Shown: positions 7,331 to 16,220, counted from the first letter of the stretch. The stretch is DNA of 48,977 nucleotides from an uncultured Blautia sp. (GCA_900551075.1 URVB01000026.1:1-48977); one strand, 5' to 3'. The notes: a model not told the origin generated them from the sequence alone. Made by a program: numbers and translations.

Positions 7331-7439
7331 ACTTCTCCTCCTATACTATTATTGTTTCAGCGTTTTGCCTTCTTTATCCTCCCTGTCCAGAAGACCGCCC
7401 TGTCCGTCATAATGCTCCCGGTAAGTCCGGACTGTAAGC

Positions 7440-8020
7440 CCATCGGTCTGCGCTAACTGTCTTTGCAATTTTGTAAGCTTTTTCTCATATTTCTTTATTG
7501 TCCTGGGATTTTCGTATTTGTTTCCATCTGAAGTAATACACAAATCTTTAATTCCTAAATCCAAATCTGTTTTCCCATTGGTGTGCGGCAGCTCCCCGTG
7601 CTCTGTTTCTACCAGAATAGACACATAGTATTTCCCGCTTGGCATTTGTGAAACAGTCGCAGATTTTACCTGCCCCTGAAATATTCTGTGTAACTTTGCC
7701 ATTGCCGTTTTTGATTTCTTTCCGATATGACAGTGTCTGGTTATATACAAAACAGCAGCAGCCAAATGTTTTTGCCATTTCTTCTGAAACATTACCTGCG
7801 CCGCAAGCAAAATATGCGTCTGTCCAAAAGGTATGTTCTTTCCGGAAATGTTTCCTGAGATAATTTGGATAGTGTTCTCATATATGATATGCCGTATAAC
7901 TTTTCATCAGATTTACAATTCTGCTGACAGACATGTAATACTGTAGCAGGTATTTGTGTCTTTTTTTAGATTTCCATGTTCCCATGTCGATAGTATACCA
8001 CAAAAATCCACTTTTGGTGG
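7440..8020 (-). mobile_element. Decayed IS200/IS605 element: tnpA and tnpB remnants fused by deletion
   Basis: On the minus strand ATG 7985 opens MGTWKSKKRHKYLLQYY, the usual start of an IS605 Y1 transposase. It jumps straight to MSVSRIVNLMKSYTAYHI, so the HUH-containing middle is deleted. A TGA (7878-7880) replaces the expected Trp before EHYPNYLRKHF. The frame continues to FACGAGNVSEE and then, without the TnpA tail, into TnpB-like KTFGCCCFVYNQTLSYRKE. A further deletion/frameshift leads to the TnpB RuvC-I segment (KTDLDLGIKDL), which stops near 7440. A hairpin CCACCAAAAGTGG (8008-8020) resembles an IS605 left-end structure. The element is clearly dead. The tail of the last ORF to 7349 (TDGLTVRTYREHYDG...) is not TnpB-like. 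Confidence 0.8.
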
Positions 8021-8101
8021 CCTTAACCTACCGTCTAAAACCAGTGGAATTGCAGTCGACCTATTTCAAAAAAAATTTATGAAAATCTTTACACAAAGGA
8101 C

Positions 8102-8130
8102 TATATTGTTTTTGAAAGACGTAGTATAAT
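8102..8130 (+). promoter_or_regulatory. Probable promoter of the flavodiiron gene
   Basis: A consensus TATAAT (8125-8130) lies 83 bases upstream of the ATG. The -35 at 17-base spacing (TATATT) is poor, so an activator or extended contacts may be needed. AAGGAG precedes the start codon. Confidence 0.4.
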
Positions 8131-8212
8131 AGTTAAGGTTCATATTTGGTGTCCTGACTATACACAGGCGCCAGGCATTCATAAAAATTATACAAAAAGG
8201 AGATGATTTTTT

Positions 8213-10000
8213 ATGGAAATTACAAACGATATTAAATACGTAGGGGTGAATGACCACAACGTAGACCTGTTCGAAGGACAGTATGTGGTAAAAAACGGCA
8301 TGGCATACAATTCCTACGTCATTCTTGATGAAAAAATTGCTGTAATGGATACGGTAGATGCCCACTTCACCCACGAATGGCTGGATAATCTTCAGGAAAC
8401 TCTCGGCTCCCGTCAGCCGGATTATCTGATCATCCAGCATATGGAGCCGGACCATTCCGCAAATATTGCAAACTTTATGCAGACCTATACAGATACTACC
8501 ATTGTATCCTCTGCAAAAGCATTTGCCATGATAAATCAGTTCTTTGGCACTGATTTTGCTGACAGACGCATTGTTGTAGGCGAAGGCGATACCCTCTCCC
8601 TGGGCAAACACACCCTTGCATTTGTTGCTGCACCTATGGTTCACTGGCCGGAGGTTATTGTTACCTACGATACTTATGACAAGGTTCTTTTTTCCGCTGA
8701 CGGCTTCGGCAAATTCGGTGCTTTGGATATAGAAGAAGACTGGGCTGACGAAGCACGCCGCTATTACATCGGCATTGTCGGCAAATACGGCGCTCAGGTA
8801 CAGAACCTGCTGAAAAAGGCTTCCGGTCTGGATATTCAGACCATCTGCCCGCTGCACGGACCAGTTCTGAAGGAAAATCTCGGCTATTATCTTGGACTCT
8901 ACAATACCTGGTCCTCCTATTCTGTAGAGACAGAGGGCATTGTCATTGCTTACACCTCTGTATACGGTCATACAAAAAAGGCTGTAGAGGCATTGGAGGA
9001 CAAGCTTCGTGCCAAAGGCTGCCCGAAGGTCGTTGTTCATGATCTGGCCCGCTGTGATATGGCAAAGGCAGTCGAGGATGCATTCCGCTACGGCAAGCTG
9101 GTACTTGCTTCCACAACCTATAATGCAGGTATTTTCCCATTTATGCGTGATTTCATCGATCACCTGACCGAAAGAAATTATCAGAACCGTACCATCGGAC
9201 TCATTGAAAACGGCACATGGGCACCGCTTGCAGCAAAAACCATGAAAAAAATGTTTGAAGGCTGCAAAAAGCTGACCTTTGCCAACACGACCGTACACAT
9301 CCGGTCCGCGTTAAGTGAAGAAAGCAGTTCGCAGCTTGAGGCACTGGCTGATGAGCTTTGCCGCGACTATGTAGCACAGAGTGACAGCGCTGACAAAAAT
9401 GATCTGACTGCACTCTTTAACATCGGCTATGGTCTCTATGTTGTTACCTCCAACGATGGCAAAAAGGATAATGGCCTGATCGTAAATACCGTTACACAGC
9501 TTACCAATACTCCAAACCGTATTGCAGTTGCGATCAACAAGGCTAACTATTCCCACCATATCATTAAGCAGACCGGTATCATGAATGTAAACTGTCTGTC
9601 TACAGACGCACCATTCAGTGTATTCGAAACCTTCGGTTTCCAGAGCGGCAGAAATACGGACAAATTTGCTTCTATGACCCCGCTTCATTCTGACAATGGG
9701 CTGGCATTCCTGCCAAGATATATCAATTCCTTTATGTCTCTGAAGGTAGAACAGTATATTGATTTCGATACTCATGGATTGTTTGTGTGCAGCATTACGG
9801 AAGCGCGTGTGATTTCCTCTGTGGAGACGATGACCTACACCTACTACCAGAACAACGTAAAACCAAAACCGGAGACCGAGGGCAAAAAAGGATTTGTCTG
9901 CAAGGTTTGCGGATTCATCTATGAAGGTGATGAGCTGCCGGATGATTATATCTGCCCGCTGTGCAAACACGGCGCTGCTGATTTTGAACCCATCGGCTAA
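8213..10000 (+). CDS. Flavodiiron protein with flavin reductase and rubredoxin domains
   Basis: A 595-residue multidomain oxidoreductase. Residues 1 to about 250 are the metallo-beta-lactamase-like diiron core with ligands HMEPDH (76-81), His near 143 and CPLHGP near 226. About 253-395 is a flavodoxin/FMN domain (AYTSVYGHTKKA). About 405-545 is a flavin-reductase-like domain (GLIVNTVTQLTNTPNRIAVAI). About 550-595 is rubredoxin with CKVCG and CPLCK. Known role: four-electron reduction of O2 to water, or of NO to N2O, in anaerobes. The built-in reductase and rubredoxin imply that electrons pass from NAD(P)H through one polypeptide, which is inferred. It is monocistronic with a strong terminator, one of the few plus-strand genes, and sits next to an IS605 wreck. 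Confidence 0.92.
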   Translation: MEITNDIKYVGVNDHNVDLFEGQYVVKNGMAYNSYVILDEKIAVMDTVDAHFTHEWLDNLQETLGSRQPDYLIIQHMEPDHSANIANFMQTYTDTTIVSSAKAFAMINQFFGTDFADRRIVVGEGDTLSLGKHTLAFVAAPMVHWPEVIVTYDTYDKVLFSADGFGKFGALDIEEDWADEARRYYIGIVGKYGAQVQNLLKKASGLDIQTICPLHGPVLKENLGYYLGLYNTWSSYSVETEGIVIAYTSVYGHTKKAVEALEDKLRAKGCPKVVVHDLARCDMAKAVEDAFRYGKLVLASTTYNAGIFPFMRDFIDHLTERNYQNRTIGLIENGTWAPLAAKTMKKMFEGCKKLTFANTTVHIRSALSEESSSQLEALADELCRDYVAQSDSADKNDLTALFNIGYGLYVVTSNDGKKDNGLIVNTVTQLTNTPNRIAVAINKANYSHHIIKQTGIMNVNCLSTDAPFSVFETFGFQSGRNTDKFASMTPLHSDNGLAFLPRYINSFMSLKVEQYIDFDTHGLFVCSITEARVISSVETMTYTYYQNNVKPKPETEGKKGFVCKVCGFIYEGDELPDDYICPLCKHGAADFEPIG

Positions 10001-10047
10001 GAAAGTGCCTGTCAGCGTATAATAAATATTAAAATTTCCCGTAACGC

Positions 10048-10100
10048 AAAGAGGGTATCGGCAGAAGCAAACGGAATTGCTTCTCCGATACCCTCTTTTA
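10048..10100 (+). terminator. Terminator of the flavodiiron gene
   Basis: AAAGAGGGTATCGG and AGAAGCAA pair with TTGCTTCT and CCGATACCCTCTTT, giving a stem of more than 20 base pairs ending in TTTTATT. The stem is A-flanked on the far side, so it can also stop minus-strand transcription. Confidence 0.9.
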
Positions 10101-10150
10101 TTCACAGGAAAACTGAAGCGGACCTGCCCGCTTTGTTCCATTGCTGGCCT

Positions 10151-10702
10151 TTATTTCTTGTCAAACACATACATACTGAAAAAATATGCGGCATTACCGC
10201 TCCATTCGATTTCCATGCCGCAGCTCTTCGCCAGAGCATCCACGCTGATACAGTAAGCAGACAGACAGGAAAACCGCATATCCTCATGGAGACATGGCTT
10301 TCCCTCCTGAAGTGCACAGACAGCACAATAATTGCAGGGACCGCACATAGCAGGAAAGCCGTCCATATGTAAGCCCTCTTCCTTCAGATGCTTCATCGCA
10401 CTGCGTGTCATTTGAATATGCATCTTTTTAAGCGGCTTTGTTTCATTTCCGTCCATGGCATTGTCTACAAGGTATTTGGTCTGAAACACTACTGCTTTCC
10501 GGTATGCCCTGACACGGTCTTCCATTTCCTGAGGCGTGCCGCAGTACGGCGGACAGCCATAATTTTTGTTATAATTTCCACAGTCGTTTTCCTCGCAGAG
10601 CGCACGGAAGCCATGTATGAATACGATATCCTCCGTGTCTATCACAGATGCGTTCACAAATCCTTCTTCCTCTGCAATCTCTAAAATTCTCTTCTCTTCC
10701 AT
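10151..10702 (-). CDS. DUF2284 Cys-rich predicted metal-binding protein
   Basis: A 183-residue protein with two dense Cys clusters: CGNYNKNYGCPPYCG near the N-terminal third, and CGPCNYCAVC...KPCLHEDMRFSC toward the C-terminus. This pattern matches the DUF2284 family, thought to bind metal or an Fe-S cluster; its function is not established. Start chosen at ATG 10702, preceded by AGAGGAG; the longer frame upstream reads into IS605 right-end remnants. It appears single and converges with the flavodiiron gene at a shared terminator. It has no membrane segment, so it should be cytoplasmic. Confidence 0.75.
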   Translation of the reverse strand: MEEKRILEIAEEEGFVNASVIDTEDIVFIHGFRALCEENDCGNYNKNYGCPPYCGTPQEMEDRVRAYRKAVVFQTKYLVDNAMDGNETKPLKKMHIQMTRSAMKHLKEEGLHMDGFPAMCGPCNYCAVCALQEGKPCLHEDMRFSCLSAYCISVDALAKSCGMEIEWSGNAAYFFSMYVFDKK

Positions 10703-10761
10703 ATCCGTACTCTCCTCTGTATCCATGATATCTATTGCATTTCTTCCGCGAACGGCTCCTG

Positions 10762-10865
10762 ACACTTATAGAAGTGGGAGCTTCCCGCTTCAGCCACTGC
10801 TGTATTGGCGGAGCCTTTACGATACCGCAGCGTCTTACACAGTGCCCGCGGGCGTTAGATTCGGG
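10762..10865 (-). pseudogene. IS605 tnpB 3' tail and right-end hairpin remnant
   Basis: The minus strand reads ESNARGHCVRRCGIVKAPPI followed by QQWLKREAPTSIS, the style of the C-terminal end of IS605 TnpB proteins. It runs into GAAGCGGGAAGCTCCCACTTC (10772-10792), an imperfect hairpin like IS605 right ends. Nothing of the rest of tnpB is present. The orientation and order do not fit a simple split of the 7.4-8.0 kb remnant, so it is probably a separate dead copy. Confidence 0.5.
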
Positions 10866-10880
10866 CCGGACTGCATTTAG

Positions 10881-10904
10881 AACAAAACGGAATACTTTAC
10901 TATG
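10881..10904. repeat. 24-bp direct repeat, copy 1
   Basis: AACAAAACGGAATACTTTAC then TATG, nearly identical to 11413-11435. Both copies lie just past the T-run of a minus-strand terminator. The function is unknown. Confidence 0.6.
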
Positions 10905-10905
10905 A

Positions 10906-11182
10906 AACAAAAAAATAGCCGATTCATCTCACCACCTATTGAGGTGGGAGAATTCTCGACGGTTATATTAAAATGGGTCACTTTTTCTATAAAGTCCCAG
11001 AATGCCGTTCCCTTCTCTTTGACGCCTAGCCATAAGCCAGGTGGGTGTCCTCAACAGGTGTTCTGCCTTCCACGACGAGAGGCCTGACATCCGACCTGCG
11101 ATATTGGAGTCCCAAAATGTCAGTGTAGGTTCAAAATAAAAAGGGGCCTCGCACATTCCAGGATTGAAATACGTTTTTTCTG
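10906..11182 (-). ncRNA. ssrS: 6S-like regulatory RNA
   Basis: A 280-nt non-coding stretch is driven by an excellent promoter and closed by a hairpin CCACCTcaatAGGTGG with a wider flanking stem and TTTTTTT near 10908-10914. Inside, TTTTGAACCTACACTGACA, GGGACTCC and GACACCCACCTGGC...GGCTAGGCGTC match what I recall of Firmicutes 6S RNAs, including the small hairpin after the ACACnnnCACCU motif. 6S RNA binds sigma-A RNA polymerase. The 3' hairpin could alternatively be an IS605 right-end remnant, in which case the RNA is shorter. No good ORF exists here. Not verified by covariance search. Confidence 0.6.
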
Positions 11183-11188
11183 ATTTAT

Positions 11189-11217
11189 ATTATACTCTAG
11201 TATATGTGTTTTTTCAA
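11189..11217 (-). promoter_or_regulatory. Promoter of the 6S-like RNA
   Basis: TTGAAA (11212-11217) and TATAAT (11189-11194) are spaced by 17 bases. The start would fall near 11182. It is among the strongest promoters in the window, as expected for a stable RNA. Confidence 0.7.
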
Positions 11218-11412
11218 CATAAAATGCACAAGAAAAATTTAGAAAAAATTATACCGGTTGCGACTAAAGCGCCGCCCCATTTCCGGGTAGTATACGCGCC
11301 CTGCCATAAAATGTCAACTGATTTTTTTAATTCCGGAAAATCAAACCGGCATCCACTGAAAGCACCCGGGCACCTGCACAAGAATAAACGACCTCTTTCC
11401 TCAAAGCAGAAA

Positions 11413-11435
11413 AACAAAACGGAATACTTCCTATG
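11413..11435. repeat. 24-bp direct repeat, copy 2
   Basis: AACAAAACGGAATACTTCCT then ATG. It sits directly after the pckA terminator T-tract and matches 10881-10904 with one substitution and one single-base gap. Confidence 0.6.
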
Positions 11436-11439
11436 CAAA

Positions 11440-11483
11440 AATAAAAGGGCCGCAAATCACTGTATTCCGGCAATTTGCAGCCC
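11440..11483 (-). terminator. pckA terminator
   Basis: GGGCTGCAAAT pairs with ATTTGCGGCCC around a short loop (11447-11483), followed by TTTTATTTTT on the minus strand. It begins 13 bases after the pckA stop. Confidence 0.85.
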
Positions 11484-11496
11484 ATGAAAGCTTATT

Positions 11497-13101
11497 TTAT
11501 AACTGAGGGCCAGCGGAAACAAGAGCTTTTCCAGCTTCGTTTCCTTCGTATTTTGCAAAGTTTTTGGTAAATCTCTGTGCAAGATCCTTAGCCTTAGCTT
11601 CCCACTCAGAAGCATCTGCATAAGTATCGCGAGGATCAAGAATCTTCGGGTCTACGCCCGGAAGCTCTGTCGGAACTTCAAAGTTGAAGAACGGAATCTT
11701 CTTGGTCGGTGCATTCAGAATGTCGCCGTTAAGGATCGCATCAATGATACCACGGGTATCCTTAATGGAGATACGTTTCCCTGTGCCGTTCCATCCGGTA
11801 TTTACCAGATATGCTTTCGCACCGCTCTTTTCCATTCTCTTAACAAGCTCTTCCGCATATTTGGTAGGATGCAGCTCAAGGAATGCCTGGCCAAAGCAAG
11901 CGGAGAAGGTTGGCGTAGGCTCTGTAATACCACGCTCTGTACCTGCCAGCTTAGCTGTGAAGCCGGACAGGAAGTAGTACTGTGTCTGCTCCGGAGTCAA
12001 AACAGATACCGGAGGAAGTACGCCGAAAGCGTCTGCGGACAGGAAGATAACATTCTTAGCTGCCGGAGCCGCGGAAACCGGACGAACGATTTTCTCAATA
12101 TGATCGATGGGATAAGATACACGTGTATTCTCTGTTACGCTCTTATCTTCGAAGTCAATTTTGCCCTCTGCATCCAGAGTTACGTTCTCAAGAAGAGCGT
12201 TTCTCTTGATTGCATTGTAGATATCCGGCTCAGATTCCTTGTCCAGATTGATAACTTTTGCGTAGCAGCCGCCTTCAAAGTTAAATACACCGTTGTCATC
12301 CCAGCCATGCTCATCATCACCAATCAGGAGACGTTTCGGGTCTGTTGACAGAGTCGTTTTACCTGTTCCGGAAAGACCGAAGAAGATTGCAGTATTTTCG
12401 CCGTTCATGTCTGTGTTTGCAGAGCAGTGCATGGAAGCAATACCCTTCAGAGGCAGATAGTAGTTCATCATGGAGAACATACCTTTCTTCATTTCTCCGC
12501 CGTACCATGTGTTCAGAATCACCTGCTCACGGCTTGTAATATTGAATACGACTGCCGTCTCAGAATTCAGACCTAATTCTTTATAATTTTCAACTTTTGC
12601 CTTGGAAGCGTTGTAAACAACGAAATCCGGCTCGAAATTCTCAAGCTCTTCGGCAGTAGGCTGAATGAACATGTTCTTAACAAAATGAGCCTGCCATGCA
12701 ACCTCTACGATAAAACGAATACCCATACGCGTATCAGCGTTGGTACCACAGAATGCATCTACTACGAAAAGTCTCTTATTGGAAAGCTCTTTTAATGCAA
12801 GTTCTTTTACAGCATCCCAGGTTTCCTTGCTGGCCGGATGGTTATCATTTTTATACTCATCGGAAGTCCACCATACCGTATCTTTGGAGTTTTCATCCAT
12901 TACGATGAACTTATCTTTAGGAGAACGACCTGTATATATACCAGTCATTACATTAACTGCACCAAGCTCACTTACCTGTCCCTTTTCAAAGCCTTCCAGA
13001 CCTGGTTTGGTTTCTTCTTCAAACAACATTTCAAAAGAAGGGTTGTGCACAATTTCCGTGGTTCCGGTAATGCCATACTTACTTAAATTAATTTCTGCCA
13101 T
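11497..13101 (-). CDS. pckA: Phosphoenolpyruvate carboxykinase (ATP)
   Basis: 534 residues, the usual size for the ATP-dependent enzyme. GLSGTGKTTLS is the P-loop (kinase-1a) and FNFEGGCYAK is the downstream conserved metal/nucleotide segment. YTGRSPKDKF near residue 57 and MHCSAN near 225 are substrate-site motifs. It interconverts oxaloacetate + ATP with PEP + CO2 + ADP. In anaerobic gut Firmicutes it may run in the carboxylating direction, which is inference. It is monocistronic with its own promoter and terminator. The start ATG follows a purine-rich GAGGTAAAATGAAAG segment. Confidence 0.97.
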   Translation of the reverse strand: MAEINLSKYGITGTTEIVHNPSFEMLFEEETKPGLEGFEKGQVSELGAVNVMTGIYTGRSPKDKFIVMDENSKDTVWWTSDEYKNDNHPASKETWDAVKELALKELSNKRLFVVDAFCGTNADTRMGIRFIVEVAWQAHFVKNMFIQPTAEELENFEPDFVVYNASKAKVENYKELGLNSETAVVFNITSREQVILNTWYGGEMKKGMFSMMNYYLPLKGIASMHCSANTDMNGENTAIFFGLSGTGKTTLSTDPKRLLIGDDEHGWDDNGVFNFEGGCYAKVINLDKESEPDIYNAIKRNALLENVTLDAEGKIDFEDKSVTENTRVSYPIDHIEKIVRPVSAAPAAKNVIFLSADAFGVLPPVSVLTPEQTQYYFLSGFTAKLAGTERGITEPTPTFSACFGQAFLELHPTKYAEELVKRMEKSGAKAYLVNTGWNGTGKRISIKDTRGIIDAILNGDILNAPTKKIPFFNFEVPTELPGVDPKILDPRDTYADASEWEAKAKDLAQRFTKNFAKYEGNEAGKALVSAGPQL

Positions 13102-13226
13102 CTTTCATTTTACCTCGTTTCTTCAAAAGTATATAATTGATGAGTAAATAATAGGATAACTGCCTGCAGATACAGGTCTTACGATATCTTTCCAAAGAAG
13201 CTGAGCGTTCTCACTTCTGATATCAC

Positions 13227-13256
13227 ATTATACATAATAAATCAATAACATGTCAA
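13227..13256 (-). promoter_or_regulatory. pckA promoter
   Basis: TTGACA (13251-13256) and TATAAT (13227-13232) with 18-base spacing. The predicted start near 13219 gives a 120-nt leader with no obvious regulatory hairpin. Confidence 0.75.
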
Positions 13257-13302
13257 TACTTTCACAAAGAAATTGTATTCAAATTTATACAAAAACATCC
13301 TC

Positions 13303-14733
13303 TCAAATGATTCCGTTTAATTTTTGATACAAGTCTTTTGCATAAGTATCGGTCATACCGCTGACAAAGTCTGTCACAAGAAGGAGCCTTAAATACAGTT
13401 TTTCTTCTTCAGAAACGGCCTTTTTCGCATAAAGATGATACGTCTGACGATAGTTTTCGGAAATGAGCGCTACCAGCTTCTTCTCCATCATCTGAAGCGG
13501 TTCCTCCGTATCATAATAAAGCACTGCAGGCACAAAACGATCCATAAGGAAATTCAGAATCGTCCCTGCCGCAACCTCCTGCTGAAGAATTGGTTTGGAG
13601 GAAAAGGCATAACGGCAGGCAATATCCCCAAGTGCCTTTACTACACATTCTGCATAGGTTCTGTAAAAAATATCATGCGGATAGGTTCCATCCATGATTG
13701 CTCCGTAATTGGAGGTAAATCCATATGTAGCACAAAAGATCAGCGAACTCTGCAGGCGAACCAGAAAATTCTGCACCGCATAAAGCTGAGGATTCTCCAC
13801 CTTGCGTAAAATGCCGTTCTCATACTGATGATCCAGCATCGCAACCGGATTCAGCCCCGAACTATCTGCCTGTGCCTTTTCCTGCGCCGAAAGCAATTCT
13901 TCCCGAAGCTTCCCGTAAGAAATGCAGCCCTTCTTGAAAGCATCCTCAATATCTGCTGTACGGTAAGCGATATCATCCGCAGCTTCCAGGATAAAGGTAA
14001 GCGGATGACGCTTTCCTTCTGTTCCCATTTCCCTGGATATCATTTCGTAGAGAGACTGTTCCGCATAAAAATAGCCCATTTTTTTATATTTGATATTTCC
14101 GTTTTTCAGATTGATCTCCTCCGAAGACACCGGATATTTCATGATCGTATTCAAAAGCGCATAGGTAAGGTTCATTCCATATTCATTTACCAGAAAATGC
14201 AGCTTGCTCACCTGTCTAAGTGCCTGGGCATTTCCCTCAAAATGATAAAAATCCTGCAGCATCTGATTGGACAAAAGCTCCGTAACCGGCCTGCCTTTGT
14301 ATTTCAGTCCGCGCATATTTTTGGAAAACCAATCTCGAATGGCCTCCTCACCGAAATGGCCGAAGGGAGGATTCCCCAGATCATGTATAAGACCCGCACA
14401 CTGCAGAATGTCACAAATATCGGATTTCGTCTGCTGGGTAAAGGACGGATCTCTTTTATTTTCTATTAAATACTGCGCAATATTCTGACCCAGAGATTTT
14501 GCAAAGGAAGAGACCTCCAAAGAATGCGTCAGCCTGGTTCTGATAAAATCACTTTTATCCAACGCAAACACCTGCGTCTTATCCTGCAGTCTCCGAAAAG
14601 AAGAGCTTCCTATGATTCGATGATAGTCCTTCTCAAATTCGCTTCGCAGATCTCCCTGCCGCTGTGCTGTGGTCTTGCCGTAATAGCCTGCTCTCTTAGG
14701 TGAGAGAAGTCTGTCCCACTCCATGTCACTCAC
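13303..14733 (-). CDS. dgt: Deoxyguanosinetriphosphate triphosphohydrolase-like HD protein
   Basis: 476 residues with the dGTPase signature: FRRLQDKTQVF, then RTRLTHSLEVSS (first metal His), then CAGLIHDLGNPPFGHFGEEAI (HD pair and following His), and a later EAADDIAY supplying the last Asp. Known reaction: dNTP to deoxynucleoside plus tripolyphosphate. The GTG start overlaps the thrC stop in GTGA, so translation is coupled; ATG 14724 is the alternative start and neither has a strong Shine-Dalgarno. It is last in a thrC-dgt transcript, an odd metabolic pairing that probably reflects only shared expression. Confidence 0.92.
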   Translation of the reverse strand: MSDMEWDRLLSPKRAGYYGKTTAQRQGDLRSEFEKDYHRIIGSSSFRRLQDKTQVFALDKSDFIRTRLTHSLEVSSFAKSLGQNIAQYLIENKRDPSFTQQTKSDICDILQCAGLIHDLGNPPFGHFGEEAIRDWFSKNMRGLKYKGRPVTELLSNQMLQDFYHFEGNAQALRQVSKLHFLVNEYGMNLTYALLNTIMKYPVSSEEINLKNGNIKYKKMGYFYAEQSLYEMISREMGTEGKRHPLTFILEAADDIAYRTADIEDAFKKGCISYGKLREELLSAQEKAQADSSGLNPVAMLDHQYENGILRKVENPQLYAVQNFLVRLQSSLIFCATYGFTSNYGAIMDGTYPHDIFYRTYAECVVKALGDIACRYAFSSKPILQQEVAAGTILNFLMDRFVPAVLYYDTEEPLQMMEKKLVALISENYRQTYHLYAKKAVSEEEKLYLRLLLVTDFVSGMTDTYAKDLYQKLNGII

Positions 14734-16220
14734 CCAATGCCGAGAATCTTTTTCACTGCCGCCGGCATATCCGGTGCATTCACAACCGTATCATGCAGTA
14801 CCGGCGCCGTACGGATTTCTTCCACGGCATTCGGAATCTTCACTCCGGAAAGCGCAGCTAACGCATCTGCAAGGCTAAAATCATTTATTCCATCGTATCT
14901 GTCGGAAAGTGCATTCATAACGCTTCTGGTAAATTTATAAGGACTTGCTGTAGATGCAATGACTGTCGGGATATGATCCCCGGTATCACGCAGATATTTC
15001 TGGTATACACCTGCCGCTACTGCCGTATGCGGGTCGATTACATAATTGCTTCCATAATAGGTAGCGCTTATCGCTTCTTTTGTCTCGCCTTCACTGCAGT
15101 AATTGCCGTAGAAATCCGCAAGCTGAGCTTTCATCTCATCTGTGATCGTATATTCCCCGCCCCGGCTCAATGCCTGCATCAGCTCTGCGCACTTCTGCGC
15201 ATCCTCCCCTGTCAGACGATAGATCAGACGTTCCAGGTTACTGGAAATCAGAATATCCATAGAAGGAGAGGTTGTCAGAATGAATTCTCTTTTTCTGTCA
15301 TAAATTCCTGTGCGGAAGAAATCATACAACACTCTGTTCTCATTAGACGCACAGATCAGTCTGTGAATCGGAAGTCCCATCTGTTTTGCATAATATGCCG
15401 CCAGAATATTTCCGAAATTTCCTGTAGGAACTACGGCATTGATTTCCTGTCCTGCTTCAATCCTTCCTTCTTTTACGAGATTTGCATACGCATATACATA
15501 ATAGACGATCTGCGGTACAAGGCGGCCGATGTTAATGGAGTTTGCGGAGGAGAACTGATAGCCGGCCTGATCCAATTCCTCTGCAAGCGCTTTATCATTA
15601 AACATCTTCTTCACTGCCGTCTGTGCATCATCAAAATTGCCGGTAATTCCCACTACATAAGTATTGCCGCCCTTCTGTGTGACCATCTGTTTTTCCTGAA
15701 TCGGGCTGACACCATGCTTCGGATAAAAGACTATAATCCTGGTTCCGGGTACATCTGCAAAACCTGCCATAGCTGCTTTGCCGGTATCTCCGGAGGTTGC
15801 AGTCAAAATCACGATTTCATTCTTTACCTGATTCTTCTTTGCTGCGGTTGTCATCAAATGAGGAAGAATGGACAGTGCCATATCTTTAAACGCGATTGTT
15901 GCTCCATGGAACAGCTCCAGGAAATATACGCCGTTGGCTTCATGTAGCGGTGCAATTTTCTCCGTATCAAATTTCGCATCATAAGCATTGGAAATACAGC
16001 TTTTTAATTCTTCTTCCGTAAAATCCGTAAGGAACCGGCTCATAACCTCATAAGCAGTCTCCTGATATGTCATCTGTGAAAGACGGTCGATAGGCACATC
16101 CAGCTTCGGGATGCTGGTTGGTACGAATAATCCCCCATCTTCTGAAAGCCCCTTCAAAATAGCCATAGAAGCTGTTACTGTCTCTTCCGTCCCTCTCGTA
16201 CTCTTATACAATACCTGCAT
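14730..16220 (-). CDS. thrC: Threonine synthase
   Basis: 496 residues in the long, fungal/enterobacterial-type class. The N-terminus is MQVLYKSTRGTEETVTAS, and the PLP lysine lies in HGATIAFKDMALSILPHLM. TATSGDTGKAAM is the phosphate/cofactor loop and VPTGNFGNILA is the second cofactor-contact loop. It converts O-phosphohomoserine to threonine. Start taken at ATG 16220 after AAAGGCAGGAACGACA; the longer frame (to 16268) has weaker support. It overlaps dgt downstream. No T-box or other amino-acid sensor is visible in the ~100 bases upstream. Confidence 0.95.
   Translation of the reverse strand: MQVLYKSTRGTEETVTASMAILKGLSEDGGLFVPTSIPKLDVPIDRLSQMTYQETAYEVMSRFLTDFTEEELKSCISNAYDAKFDTEKIAPLHEANGVYFLELFHGATIAFKDMALSILPHLMTTAAKKNQVKNEIVILTATSGDTGKAAMAGFADVPGTRIIVFYPKHGVSPIQEKQMVTQKGGNTYVVGITGNFDDAQTAVKKMFNDKALAEELDQAGYQFSSANSINIGRLVPQIVYYVYAYANLVKEGRIEAGQEINAVVPTGNFGNILAAYYAKQMGLPIHRLICASNENRVLYDFFRTGIYDRKREFILTTSPSMDILISSNLERLIYRLTGEDAQKCAELMQALSRGGEYTITDEMKAQLADFYGNYCSEGETKEAISATYYGSNYVIDPHTAVAAGVYQKYLRDTGDHIPTVIASTASPYKFTRSVMNALSDRYDGINDFSLADALAALSGVKIPNAVEEIRTAPVLHDTVVNAPDMPAAVKKILGIG

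Noticed and set aside
7349..7440. C-terminal part of the TnpB-like open frame as genuine transposase
   Set aside because: Residues after the RuvC-I region (TDGLTVRTYREHYDG...) do not look like TnpB; the frame simply runs on into unrelated sequence.
8066..9298. 410-codon open frame antisense to the flavodiiron gene
   Set aside because: Mirror of a well-conserved multidomain protein; no ribosome binding site and no family resemblance.
14973..15947. 324-codon frame antisense to thrC
   Set aside because: Shadow of threonine synthase codons; composition is not protein-like.
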